Origin: Deltaproteobacteria bacterium HGW-Deltaproteobacteria-15
Lineage (GTDB): Bacteria; Desulfobacterota; DSM-4660; Desulfatiglandales; HGW-15
DNA: 64,000 nucleotides
Assembly: GCA_002840535.1 (NCBI GenBank)
Contig: PHBH01000036.1
Span: 1 to 64,000, forward strand
Direction of reading: 5' to 3'
Shown one piece after another: positions 34,265 through 42,370 of the stretch (positions are counted from its first letter, which is position 1; the number at the start of each line of letters is the position of its first letter). The notes under the pieces were generated by a model. That model worked only from the letters and a program-made list of their open reading frames with translations. It ran no database searches and was not told the origin of the DNA. The position numbers and the translations under genes are program-made.

Positions 34265-35277
34265 TCCGCCTTTTCCTCACGGGAAACTCGAACATCCTCT
34301 TTGACCGGCACATCCCGTTCCAGCCGAAGCTTGGAAAGCACGAGATTGTCACAGGCCGAGTATGGATCGATCTCCCCGCTCAGAACTGCGGCGACCGCCT
34401 CTTCGAACTCGCCGCTGCTCTCCAGCCGATCGAATACCTCCTGGACGATCCGGTTCCTGACCATGTCGGCAAGCTCTTCACGCAACATTTTTGTTTTGCG
34501 ACCGAAACGCAACGTGGCCACCGACTCGGAGAGGTATCGCCTGTGTTTTTCAATCTCCTCCAGGAATTCGGCCACCCCCTTGTCGAACACGGCTTCAACT
34601 TTCAGAATGGGCGGAACCCAGCCCCCCTGCTCGTGTTTCTTCTGATCCATGTCGATCATGAGACGCAGGTCGGCGAGAGTCTTCTCAGCCCCTTCCCTGT
34701 CCGCCTTGTTGATGACAAAGATATCCCCGGTTTCAAGTATCCCGGCCTTGATCGCCTGAATGTCGTCGCCCATGCCGGGAATAGTCACGATCACTGTGGT
34801 CTGAGCCGTCTTCACCACGTCCACTTCGTCCTGCCCCACCCCGACCGTTTCCACTATGATGACATCCTTGCCCATCGCATCCAGCACGTCGATTGCACTT
34901 CGAGTGGAGAGGGTAAGACCGCCGAAGTAGCCGCGCGTTGCCATGGAACGAATGAAAACACCCTCGTCCAGGCTGTGACGCTGCATCCGCACCCGGTCCC
35001 CCAGAATGGCGCCTCCGCTGAAAGGACTCGTGGGATCCACCGCAAGAACTCCAACAGTCCTGCCCTGCTTCCTCAAGTGGTTGATCATCTGATCGACCAG
35101 GGTGCTCTTTCCTACTCCGGGAGCCCCTGTGATCCCAATGACGTAAGCCTTGCCGGTGTGAGGATAAAGCGCCTTGAGCACCTCCCGAACCCCGGGCAGC
35201 CCGTCATCGATATCGCGAATAATTCGTGCGACGGTCCTCACGTCGCCCGCAAGGATGTTCTCCACTACGCTCGACAT
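34261..35277 (-). CDS. meaB: methylmalonyl-CoA mutase-associated GTPase MeaB
   Basis: A 338-residue G3E-family GTPase (MeaB/ArgK) that loads and protects adenosylcobalamin on methylmalonyl-CoA mutase. The Walker A is GAPGVGKST, followed by the GGAILGDRVRM switch I-like region, VETVGVGQDE and the NKAD specificity motif. It lies directly after the B12-binding subunit (two bases between), confirming the mutase link. Confidence 0.96.
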   Translation of the reverse strand: MSSVVENILAGDVRTVARIIRDIDDGLPGVREVLKALYPHTGKAYVIGITGAPGVGKSTLVDQMINHLRKQGRTVGVLAVDPTSPFSGGAILGDRVRMQRHSLDEGVFIRSMATRGYFGGLTLSTRSAIDVLDAMGKDVIIVETVGVGQDEVDVVKTAQTTVIVTIPGMGDDIQAIKAGILETGDIFVINKADREGAEKTLADLRLMIDMDQKKHEQGGWVPPILKVEAVFDKGVAEFLEEIEKHRRYLSESVATLRFGRKTKMLREELADMVRNRIVQEVFDRLESSGEFEEAVAAVLSGEIDPYSACDNLVLSKLRLERDVPVKEDVRVSREEKAE

Positions 35278-35279
35278 TG

Positions 35280-35687
35280 CTATAAGCCTCTAGGCCTGAC
35301 GTTTTCCTGAACCCAGCCCACGATCTCCTTCAGTGTGGATCCGGGAGTGAAAATCCCTTTTACACCAAGGGCTTTCAGTTTCGGGATATCGTCGTCAGGG
35401 ATGATTCCCCCGCCGCACACCACGACACCCGCAGCTCCCTGGCCATGAAGGAGCTCCACCACACGGGGGAATAGATACATATGTGCGCCTGCAAGACTGG
35501 AGAGTCCGACCATGTCCACGTCTTCCTGTATAGCGGCCTTGACGATCTCTTCCGGTGTCTGATGGAGACCCGTGTATACCACCTCGAAGCCCGCATCCCG
35601 AAATGCGCGGGCGATGATCCTCGCACCGCGGTCATGGCCGTCCAGTCCCGGCTTTGCCACCATCACCCTGAGCTTTCTCCCTTTCAC
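35280..35687 (-). CDS. methylmalonyl-CoA mutase B12-binding subunit
   Basis: About 135 residues forming one cobalamin-binding Rossmann domain. The DxHxxG motif is GLDGHDRG, with the lower-axial His, and the SLAGAH and VCGGGIIPDDD segments contact the nucleotide loop. It is the C-terminal module of mutases, here a separate polypeptide that pairs with the large subunit upstream. The GTG at 35687 is preceded by GGGGG; TTG or GTG codons at 35705 and 35702 are alternatives. Confidence 0.93.
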   Translation of the reverse strand: MKGRKLRVMVAKPGLDGHDRGARIIARAFRDAGFEVVYTGLHQTPEEIVKAAIQEDVDMVGLSSLAGAHMYLFPRVVELLHGQGAAGVVVCGGGIIPDDDIPKLKALGVKGIFTPGSTLKEIVGWVQENVRPRGL

Positions 35688-35714
35688 TATTCGCCCCCGC
35701 ACCAAAGCAGTAAG

Positions 35715-35792
35715 AGTTAATGGTTAATGGTTATCAGTTAAGAAGGTTTGTTATTTTTAACTATTAACGATTAACTGATAACTATTAACTTT
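35715..35792. repeat. palindromic GTTAATG/TAACTATTAA repeat
   Basis: The left arm (35715-35740) reiterates GTTAATG and the right arm (35757-35792) is its degenerate inverse. It lies between the two mutase subunit genes and can fold into a long imperfect hairpin. Confidence 0.7.
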
Positions 35793-35871
35793 CACTTCAA
35801 CAAGATAGGTTATGATCCAAAAATCAATTAGATTTTCCGATGGCAGATGTCCGCTGACAAGTGCTAAATGA

Positions 35872-37557
35872 TCAGTAAATCCCCGGGTCCCTGTACTCCC
35901 CGAAAACCTTCCTGAACACGTCGCACACCTCCTGGAGCGTAGCGTACTCTCTGACTGCATCGATAATCGGCTCCATCACATTCCGCCCGCCGGAGCATGC
36001 ATCCTCCAGACGAGACAGACACTCCCGTACTCTGCCGTTGTTCCTCTGTTCCTTGATCCTGTTCGTCTTTTCAATTTGGAACCGCTCCAGTTCCTCGTCC
36101 AGTTCAAGCAGTTCCACAGGCAGGCTTTCCTCGGTCGCGTACCGGTTCACCCCCACAACGATCCTCTTCTTTTCATCGACCTGATTCTGAAAATGGTAGG
36201 CTGCGTCCGCGATCTCCTGCTGCGGGTAGTTTTTCTCGATAGCCGCAAGCATACCGCCCAGGTCATCGATCCTCTTGATGATCGCGAAGGCCTCCTCCTC
36301 CATCTCGTTGGTCAGGGCCTCTACGAAAAAAGAGCCGCCCAAAGGATCGATGGTGTTTGCCACACCCGATTCGTCGGCAATGATCTGCTGTGTCCTGAGA
36401 GCGATGGTGGCGGCTTCTTCCGTCGGAATGGCAAGCACTTCGTCGAGGGAATTGGTGTGAAGGGACTGGGTCCCTCCCAAAACCGCTGCCAGGGCCTCGA
36501 TGGCAGTTCGCACCACATTGTTATACGGCTGCTGTGCGGTCAGGGAGCAGCCCGCTGTCTGCGTATGAAAACGCATCCACCACGACCTTGGATTGCGTGC
36601 CTTGAATCGCTCCCTCATGATCACTGACCACATGCGTCTGGCGGCCCTGAATTTAGCGATCTCCTCGAAAAAATCCATATGGGAATTGAAAAAAAAGGAA
36701 AACCGAGGCGCGAAGTCATCGACTTCGAGCCCGCGCTCTATCGCCGCCTGTGTGTAAGCTATCCCGTCTGCGAGGGTGAAGGCCAGTTCCTGGACTGCTG
36801 TTGAGCCGGCCTCCCGGATATGATAGCCGCTGATGCTGATGGTATTCCACCGGGGGACTTCCCCGGTCCCGAACTCGACCGTATCGGTGATCACGCGGAG
36901 CGAGGGTTTAGGCGGGCACATGAAGGTTTTCTGGGCAATGAATTCCTTCAGCATGTCATTCTGGATGGTTCCCCCGAGATCGCGCCTCGGAATTCCCCGC
37001 TTCTCGGCCATGGCAATATACATTGCCCAGAGCACCGATGCAGGAGGGTTGATGGTCATGGAGGTGGTGAGTTTTTCGATAGGAAGACCTTCGAACAGTT
37101 CCTCCATGTCCGCAAGAGAATCGATGGCGACACCGCACTTGCCGCATTCCCCCCTTGCCCTGGGTGAATCGGAGTCGTACCCCATCAGCGTCGGCATATC
37201 AAAAGCGGTGGAAAGACCGGTCTGGCCTTCTTTCACGAGATGATGAAAACGTCTGTTCGTGTCTTTCGCAGTGCCGAGCCCGGCAAACATGCGCATCGTC
37301 CACAACCGCCCGCGGTACATGGACGGCTGGATGCCCCTGGTAAAAGGGTACTCACCGGGAAATCCGATTCTCTTTTCAAAATCCTGGTTTCCCACATCCT
37401 CGGGCGTGTAGATGGGCTTGACTTCGCGGTCCGAGACAGTGGCGAATCTCTCGAGCCGCTCCGGCGCGCCGGCCAGAACCTCCTTCAGGTTCTGCTCCCA
37501 CCTCTTGTAGGCCTCCCTCAAATCCCTGAACAATTCATCATTGTAAGTCAAGGACAT
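35872..37557 (-). CDS. methylmalonyl-CoA mutase large subunit
   Basis: A 561-residue TIM-barrel catalytic subunit of a B12-dependent acyl-CoA mutase. Typical blocks are RKFAGLGTAKDTNRRFHHLVKEGQTGLSTAFDMPTLMGYDSD (from residue ~94), STSMTINPPASVLWAMYIA, GTIQNDMLKEF, ISGYHIREAG and GGTQSLHTNSLDE. There is no B12 domain at the C-terminus, matching the separate subunit. The sequence favours methylmalonyl-CoA but an ethylmalonyl/isobutyryl specificity cannot be excluded. A perfect palindrome lies 61 bp upstream of the start. Confidence 0.94.
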   Translation of the reverse strand: MSLTYNDELFRDLREAYKRWEQNLKEVLAGAPERLERFATVSDREVKPIYTPEDVGNQDFEKRIGFPGEYPFTRGIQPSMYRGRLWTMRMFAGLGTAKDTNRRFHHLVKEGQTGLSTAFDMPTLMGYDSDSPRARGECGKCGVAIDSLADMEELFEGLPIEKLTTSMTINPPASVLWAMYIAMAEKRGIPRRDLGGTIQNDMLKEFIAQKTFMCPPKPSLRVITDTVEFGTGEVPRWNTISISGYHIREAGSTAVQELAFTLADGIAYTQAAIERGLEVDDFAPRFSFFFNSHMDFFEEIAKFRAARRMWSVIMRERFKARNPRSWWMRFHTQTAGCSLTAQQPYNNVVRTAIEALAAVLGGTQSLHTNSLDEVLAIPTEEAATIALRTQQIIADESGVANTIDPLGGSFFVEALTNEMEEEAFAIIKRIDDLGGMLAAIEKNYPQQEIADAAYHFQNQVDEKKRIVVGVNRYATEESLPVELLELDEELERFQIEKTNRIKEQRNNGRVRECLSRLEDACSGGRNVMEPIIDAVREYATLQEVCDVFRKVFGEYRDPGIY

Positions 37558-37617
37558 AGCAGCACCCCTGTAAAGAGTTCAAGAATGAACCGCGGAATAA
37601 CCAATGTCAAATGGTCC

Positions 37618-37639
37618 ATATCGAACTCGGGTTCGATAT
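37618..37639. promoter_or_regulatory. operator-like palindrome ATATCGAAC-TCGG-GTTCGATAT
   Basis: A perfect nine-base inverted repeat with a four-base centre, in the gap upstream of the mutase gene. The half-site TATCGAAC recurs at 43583-43590, just upstream of the first thiolase gene of the same cluster. Confidence 0.55.
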
Positions 37640-37726
37640 TCTGTAACACTTTAGCTCTATGAAACATCCGGTTGAGTGAGGTTTGGGCATGGGGTCTTTT
37701 TTCAAAAGCGAGGAGCGCTTTCTCTC

Positions 37727-38869
37727 TTATATGCTTCCTTTCAGAGCTCTGACAAGGTGGCCTGTAATAAAACCTCGTAGACGCAAGTTGCTTTCCTGCT
37801 CAATCTGGCACCTCTTTGCATGCCGCATCAGGTCCCAGAACGGGTTGGAGCGCTCGAACCCCTCTTCTCCCATGATCTGGGCGCCTTCCAAAGCCGCCTT
37901 CATCGCTCCATCCGCACTGTAGAGCTTAGCCATGGCAGCTTCCTTTTCAAATGGCTTGTGCCGATCCGCCAGCCAGGCCGCCTTCAGGGTCAGCAGTTCC
38001 GAGGCATCGAGTAACACGGCCGCGTCCGTCAGCGCCCACTGCACCGCTTGCGAGGAGAAGAGGGCTCTTCCCGACGGTCCCGGCTTTGCGGCGAAATCCA
38101 GGGCCCCCTCCAGGAATGCCCGCCCTACTCCTACCGAGCGTGCGGCCAGACCGATCCAGTTCTTCGGCCTGGTATTGATCAGGCACTTCAATCCTTGTCC
38201 GGGTTCGCCCAGGAGCCCGTCTCCGTCCACCGGGCAATTTTCCAGATGCAGCTTTATTGTCTCTGCATAGCCCGGTCCCTCTTCAGGGACCAGCCGAATT
38301 CCGGAGGTATGCCGAAGATCGAGCACAAAGAGGCTGATTTCCCCGGAGCCGGAGCCCTCCCCGGTTTCCGCCGGAAGTATGCAGTGGGAGGGGAGAACAC
38401 CGTTGCCCATCAGATCCTGATGCCCGTTGAGAATCCACCCTGACCCGGATCGCAGCGCGCGGATCCGCACATGGCCCGGCTCCGAAACAGGATGGTTCAA
38501 CACCACCGAGCCGATTCCTTCCCCCAAGGCGCAGGGTCGGAGGTACTTTTTTCTTTGTCCCTTTTTTTCGAATTCCAGGAGTGAATGACAGTAGAGAGAA
38601 TTGTTTACGAACACGGCCGCGCCCAACGAAGCACAGGCCTTTGATATTTCCATCAACGCGAGAGCATAGCCGACATGGCCTTTTCCACCGCCCCCGTCCT
38701 CCGCCGGCACCGCAGCGGACATCATCTGCAATTCCCCGAGCTGCCGGATGATATCCGCAGGAATCCTTGCTTCCTCGGCGTGGCTCCGACGGGATCTGAC
38801 CACCTCTTGTGCAAACCCGCGGGCCCTCTCGCCAAATTCCCTCTGTTCTGCTGTTGGTTCAAAATCCAC
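37727..38869 (-). CDS. acyl-CoA dehydrogenase family protein with degenerate active site
   Basis: A 380-residue protein with the acyl-CoA dehydrogenase fold (DFEPTAEQREFGERARGFAQEVV start, SLGAAVFVNNSLYCHSLL, GLAARSVGVGRAFLEGALDFA). The FAD/substrate motif normally reading ALTEP is VLNHPVSEPG, and the FITNG site is LMGNG. In the region aligned with the catalytic YEGTSEIQR the sequence is IEQESNLRLR, without the usual Glu. It could act as a non-catalytic partner of the neighbouring dehydrogenase, 20 bp upstream. Start at the ATG 38869. Confidence 0.82.
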   Translation of the reverse strand: MDFEPTAEQREFGERARGFAQEVVRSRRSHAEEARIPADIIRQLGELQMMSAAVPAEDGGGGKGHVGYALALMEISKACASLGAAVFVNNSLYCHSLLEFEKKGQRKKYLRPCALGEGIGSVVLNHPVSEPGHVRIRALRSGSGWILNGHQDLMGNGVLPSHCILPAETGEGSGSGEISLFVLDLRHTSGIRLVPEEGPGYAETIKLHLENCPVDGDGLLGEPGQGLKCLINTRPKNWIGLAARSVGVGRAFLEGALDFAAKPGPSGRALFSSQAVQWALTDAAVLLDASELLTLKAAWLADRHKPFEKEAAMAKLYSADGAMKAALEGAQIMGEEGFERSNPFWDLMRHAKRCQIEQESNLRLRGFITGHLVRALKGSI

Positions 38870-38889
38870 GGGTCTGTTGCCGAAAGTCC

Positions 38890-40041
38890 TTATCCCTTGC
38901 CGAGCAATGCGCCGGCGATTGTATTTTTTTGTATCTCTCGCGTGCCTTCATAGATCTCCATGATCTTGGCATCGCGGTAGAACCGCTCCACCTCATACTC
39001 GAGCATATACCCGTAGCCCCCGTGGAGTTGAATGGCTTCATCCGCCACTTCCACAGCCACCTTTCCCGCGTACATCTTTGCCATGGAGGTCAGCTTGGGA
39101 TCGATGATTCCCTGATCGTAATTCCATCCCGCCTTATGGACGATGAGCCTGGCGGTCTCGATCTTTGTGGCCATGTCTGCGAGCTTGTGCTGGGTTACCT
39201 GAAACTCGGAGAGTTTCTTGTTGAACTGGCTCCTTTCCTTGGTGTAGGCCAGAGCGCGATCGAATGCGCCCTGAGCGACCCCCAGGGCCTGAGCGGCGAT
39301 CTCGATACGGCTCTCGTCGAAGAATTCCAGCACCTGGTAGAATCCCCTGTTTTCCTTTCCAACCAGGTTTGTGACCGGCACCTTCACGTTATTGAACGAA
39401 AGTTCGGCAGTGGCGGTCATCTTGATGCCCATCTTCTCGCCCACATCAGCGCTTGTGAATCCCGGCGTCCCTCTTTCCACCAGAATGACGGACTGTCCCC
39501 TGTAACTCGGCTTTGCCTGCTCGTCGGTCTGGCAGAGAACCACGGTGAAGTCGCTGATGGTGCCGTTCGTGATGAACGTTTTCCCACCATTGATGACATA
39601 CTCGCTTCCGCTTTTTACGGCAGTGGTATTCATGAGCGTGATATCGCTTCCGTGGTCCGGCTCGGTGAATCCGCCGCTGGAAATCGCCTCCCCTCTGGTG
39701 ATCGGGGTGAGATATTTCTCCTTCTGCTCTTCAGTGCCGAATCGAAGGATGATCTCGGATGCAAAATCAGAAAGGGTCAGGGCGATTCCCAAACCGGAAT
39801 CCCTCCTGCAGAACTCCTCCACGATGAGCGCGTTCTCGAAAATCCCGTATTCCTGTCCCCCGAATTTCTCGGGAAAGTGTATCCCGATAAAACCAAGGCC
39901 GCACGCTTTTTTCCAGATCTCTTTGGGAAACTTGTGGGCTCTTTCATGCTCCAGGGCGATATCCTTGTCGAACTCCCCCTTTGCAAAATCCCTTGCAGCT
40001 TTCTGAATAGCTTCCTGTTCCTTACTCAGCTTGAAGTCCAT
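38890..40041 (-). CDS. acyl-CoA dehydrogenase
   Basis: A 383-residue FAD enzyme with all catalytic motifs: GGFTEPDHGSD, TFITNG, and the catalytic Glu in EIYEGTREIQKNT. The WNYDQG..DPKLTSMAKMYAGKVAVEVADEAIQLHGGYGYMLEYEVERFYRDAKI block is complete. It lies between enoyl-CoA hydratase and the degenerate homologue, in the beta-oxidation cluster. Confidence 0.95.
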   Translation of the reverse strand: MDFKLSKEQEAIQKAARDFAKGEFDKDIALEHERAHKFPKEIWKKACGLGFIGIHFPEKFGGQEYGIFENALIVEEFCRRDSGLGIALTLSDFASEIILRFGTEEQKEKYLTPITRGEAISSGGFTEPDHGSDITLMNTTAVKSGSEYVINGGKTFITNGTISDFTVVLCQTDEQAKPSYRGQSVILVERGTPGFTSADVGEKMGIKMTATAELSFNNVKVPVTNLVGKENRGFYQVLEFFDESRIEIAAQALGVAQGAFDRALAYTKERSQFNKKLSEFQVTQHKLADMATKIETARLIVHKAGWNYDQGIIDPKLTSMAKMYAGKVAVEVADEAIQLHGGYGYMLEYEVERFYRDAKIMEIYEGTREIQKNTIAGALLGKG

Positions 40042-40062
40042 ATCCCCCCCATCGAGTCTCCC

Positions 40063-40851
40063 TTAGACCAGTTCTCCCTTGAAGCTGGGCTTTCTCTTCT
40101 CCAGGAACGCGGACATCCCTTCCTTTGCATCCGGCCCGGATATGCAGAGGCTGAAGGCATCCACCTCCATGTAGCCGCCGCTTCGCAGATCCACGTCATA
40201 TCCCCTGTCGATACACTGTTTGATGGCCCGGAGGGCCACCTTTCCCTTGGTTGCGATCAGCTTCGCGGTCTTCATGGTCTCTTCCCAGAGCCGGTCTGCC
40301 GGAAAAACCCTGTTCACCAGGCCGATCTCCTTTGCCTCCTGGGCGCTGATCATTCCACCGGTCATGCAGATCTCTTTGGCCATCCCTTTGCCCACCAGCC
40401 TGGGAAGATTCTGGGTGCCGCCGAACCCGGGGATAATCCCCAGGTTGATCTCGGGCTGGCCGAATTTGGCATTCTCGGACGCATAGATGAAGTCGCAGGC
40501 CATGGCCATTTCCGTGCCCCCGCCGAGGGCAAACCCGTTCACGCAAGCGATCACCGGGATGGGAAGGCTGTTGAGCCGGGAGATCATCTCATGTCCTTTC
40601 GCAGACCAATTCCTCGCCTCCAGAGGAGAGAGATTTACCATGTACCCGATGTCGGCCCCCGCAACAAAGGCCCTGTCGCCTTCTCCGGTCAGGATCAGGA
40701 CCTTGATGGATGAATCGAATTTCACCTGATCCAGGGCCTGTCCAAACTCGTCCATCAGCGCCGGATTGAGTGCATTGAGCGCCTTGGGACGGTTGAACTT
40801 GATGACAGCCACCCCCCCCTCTGCCTGGTAGATGATATTCTCGTAAGCCAT
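40063..40851 (-). CDS. enoyl-CoA hydratase (crotonase)
   Basis: A 262-residue crotonase hydrating enoyl-CoA. The oxyanion-hole segments are FVAGADI and the catalytic block VNGFALGGGTEMAMACDFIYASENAKFGQPEINLGIIPGFGGTQ, with both Glu positions (GGGTEM and QPEINLG). Start ATG 40851 follows GGAG by seven bases; the upstream TTG GAT is probably not used. It is downstream of thiolase genes on the same strand. Confidence 0.95.
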   Translation of the reverse strand: MAYENIIYQAEGGVAVIKFNRPKALNALNPALMDEFGQALDQVKFDSSIKVLILTGEGDRAFVAGADIGYMVNLSPLEARNWSAKGHEMISRLNSLPIPVIACVNGFALGGGTEMAMACDFIYASENAKFGQPEINLGIIPGFGGTQNLPRLVGKGMAKEICMTGGMISAQEAKEIGLVNRVFPADRLWEETMKTAKLIATKGKVALRAIKQCIDRGYDVDLRSGGYMEVDAFSLCISGPDAKEGMSAFLEKRKPSFKGELV

Positions 40852-40936
40852 ATCCAAGCTCCTTTGCTTTAGGAAACCATGATTTTGATCAAACAGCGTC
40901 TTGTATGAAACTAGAGGTCATTTTCGTGATCGTTCA

Positions 40937-40975
40937 GGTGGCCGGCACCTGTGTCGACAATCAGAACCGGCCACC
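40937..40975. other. inverted repeat between thiolase and hydratase genes
   Basis: A nine-base perfect inverted repeat GGTGGCCGG/CCGGCCACC with a 21-base spacer, and a smaller CAGGTG/CACCTG within. No T tract follows, so termination is doubtful; it may be an mRNA processing or stability structure. Confidence 0.4.
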
Positions 40976-40992
40976 GATCATCGACCTCTTCC

Positions 40993-42276
40993 CTACGCTT
41001 GCTCCAGCACCATGGCCATTCCCTGACCGCCTCCGATGCACAGGCAGGCAAGCCCCAGGGCGTGTCCCTTCCGGATCATCTCATGGGTCAGGGTCACCAC
41101 GAGTCTCGCACCTGAGCAGCCGATCGGATGCCCGATAGATATGCCGCTTCCGAGGAGATTCGTCTTCTCCGGGTCGCATTTGAGCTCCCGTATGCAGGCA
41201 ATCGCCTGCGATGCAAACGCTTCGTTCAGCTCGACGGTCCCGAAATCGTTCATCGAGAGCTTCTCCCGCTGCAGGATCTTTCTTACCGCGGGAACCGGCC
41301 CGATCCCCATGTAGGCTGGATCGACACCTCCTGTTGCATAGGCCCGGATCTTCACCAGAGGCTTCAACCCGTATTCCTTCGCCTTCTTTTCAGACATGAC
41401 GAGAAGGGCTGCAGCAGCGTCGTTGATGCCCGAGGCATTTCCGGCCGTTACGGTCCCGTCCTTCTTGAAGGCGGGCGGGATCTTCCCCATCTTCTCTACC
41501 GTGGTGTCCATCGGACGCTCGTCCGTATCGAACACGATCGGATCGCCCTTTCTCTGCGGAATGATCACCGGCACGATCTCCTCCTTGAAGAGGCCGTCGG
41601 CAATCGCCTTCCTGGCCCTCTGGTGACTGAGGGCGCCGAGCTCGTCCTGCTCTTTCCTGGAAATACCATAAAGCGCAGCGATGTTCTCGGCCGTGATGCC
41701 CATGTGGTAACCATAGAAGATCTCGAAAAGGCCGTCAAAAACCATGAGATCCACCAGGTCCGTGTTGTTCATCCGCGCACCCCATCTTGCGGCCGGCAGG
41801 CTGAAAGGAATGAGACTCATGTTCTCCATTCCCCCTGCCAGCACCACCTCGGCATCCCCGGCACGGATCGACTGAGCGGCGAGGGCTATTGCCTTCATGC
41901 CTGATGCGCAGACCTTGTTGATCGTGAACGCGTTGGTCTCCTTTGCAATGCCGGCCTTGATGGATGCCTGTCTGGCCACATTCTGGCCCTGGCCGGCCCC
42001 GACCACATTGCCCATGATCACCTCGTCCACACGCACCGCTCTCAGGGACTGCCCATAGTCATAAGCCTTCTTCTCCAGATCCACCATGCCCTTGCCCTTG
42101 AGCAGATCCGGCTCGAATCGGGTCACATCTTCCGTGGCTACAGGTCTCAAGCCTGCCCTTTTCAGCGCTTCCTTTAAAACCAGAGCGCCAAGCTCCACCA
42201 CGGGCGTACTCTTCAACGTCCCACCAAAAGACCCCACCGGGGTCCTCGCACCAGCAACAATCACAACATTATCCAT
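40993..42276 (-). CDS. acetyl-CoA acetyltransferase (thiolase), with insertion
   Basis: A 427-residue thiolase. The acyl-accepting Cys is in NKVCASGMKAI, then GMENMSLIPF, NASGINDAAAALLVMSEK, and the C-terminal CIGGGQGMAMVLE holds the second catalytic Cys with His in GHPIGCSG. It is about 35 residues longer than usual, because of an extra segment (TRFEPDLLKGKGMVDLEKKAYDYGQ) between the second and third strands. AAAGGAG precedes the ATG. Confidence 0.94.
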   Translation of the reverse strand: MDNVVIVAGARTPVGSFGGTLKSTPVVELGALVLKEALKRAGLRPVATEDVTRFEPDLLKGKGMVDLEKKAYDYGQSLRAVRVDEVIMGNVVGAGQGQNVARQASIKAGIAKETNAFTINKVCASGMKAIALAAQSIRAGDAEVVLAGGMENMSLIPFSLPAARWGARMNNTDLVDLMVFDGLFEIFYGYHMGITAENIAALYGISRKEQDELGALSHQRARKAIADGLFKEEIVPVIIPQRKGDPIVFDTDERPMDTTVEKMGKIPPAFKKDGTVTAGNASGINDAAAALLVMSEKKAKEYGLKPLVKIRAYATGGVDPAYMGIGPVPAVRKILQREKLSMNDFGTVELNEAFASQAIACIRELKCDPEKTNLLGSGISIGHPIGCSGARLVVTLTHEMIRKGHALGLACLCIGGGQGMAMVLEQA

Positions 42277-42370
42277 AACTGTCTCTCCTTTTCGGTTTCA
42301 ATTCTTTTGCGGCCGGCGAGCATGGAATTGAGCTTTCACAACTGCTCGCAACGCAAATCTCGAAACGTCC

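Noticed and set aside
38809..40713. 634-aa plus-strand open frame across the dehydrogenase and hydratase genes
   Set aside because: Antisense shadow of two strong minus-strand genes with recognisable active-site motifs.
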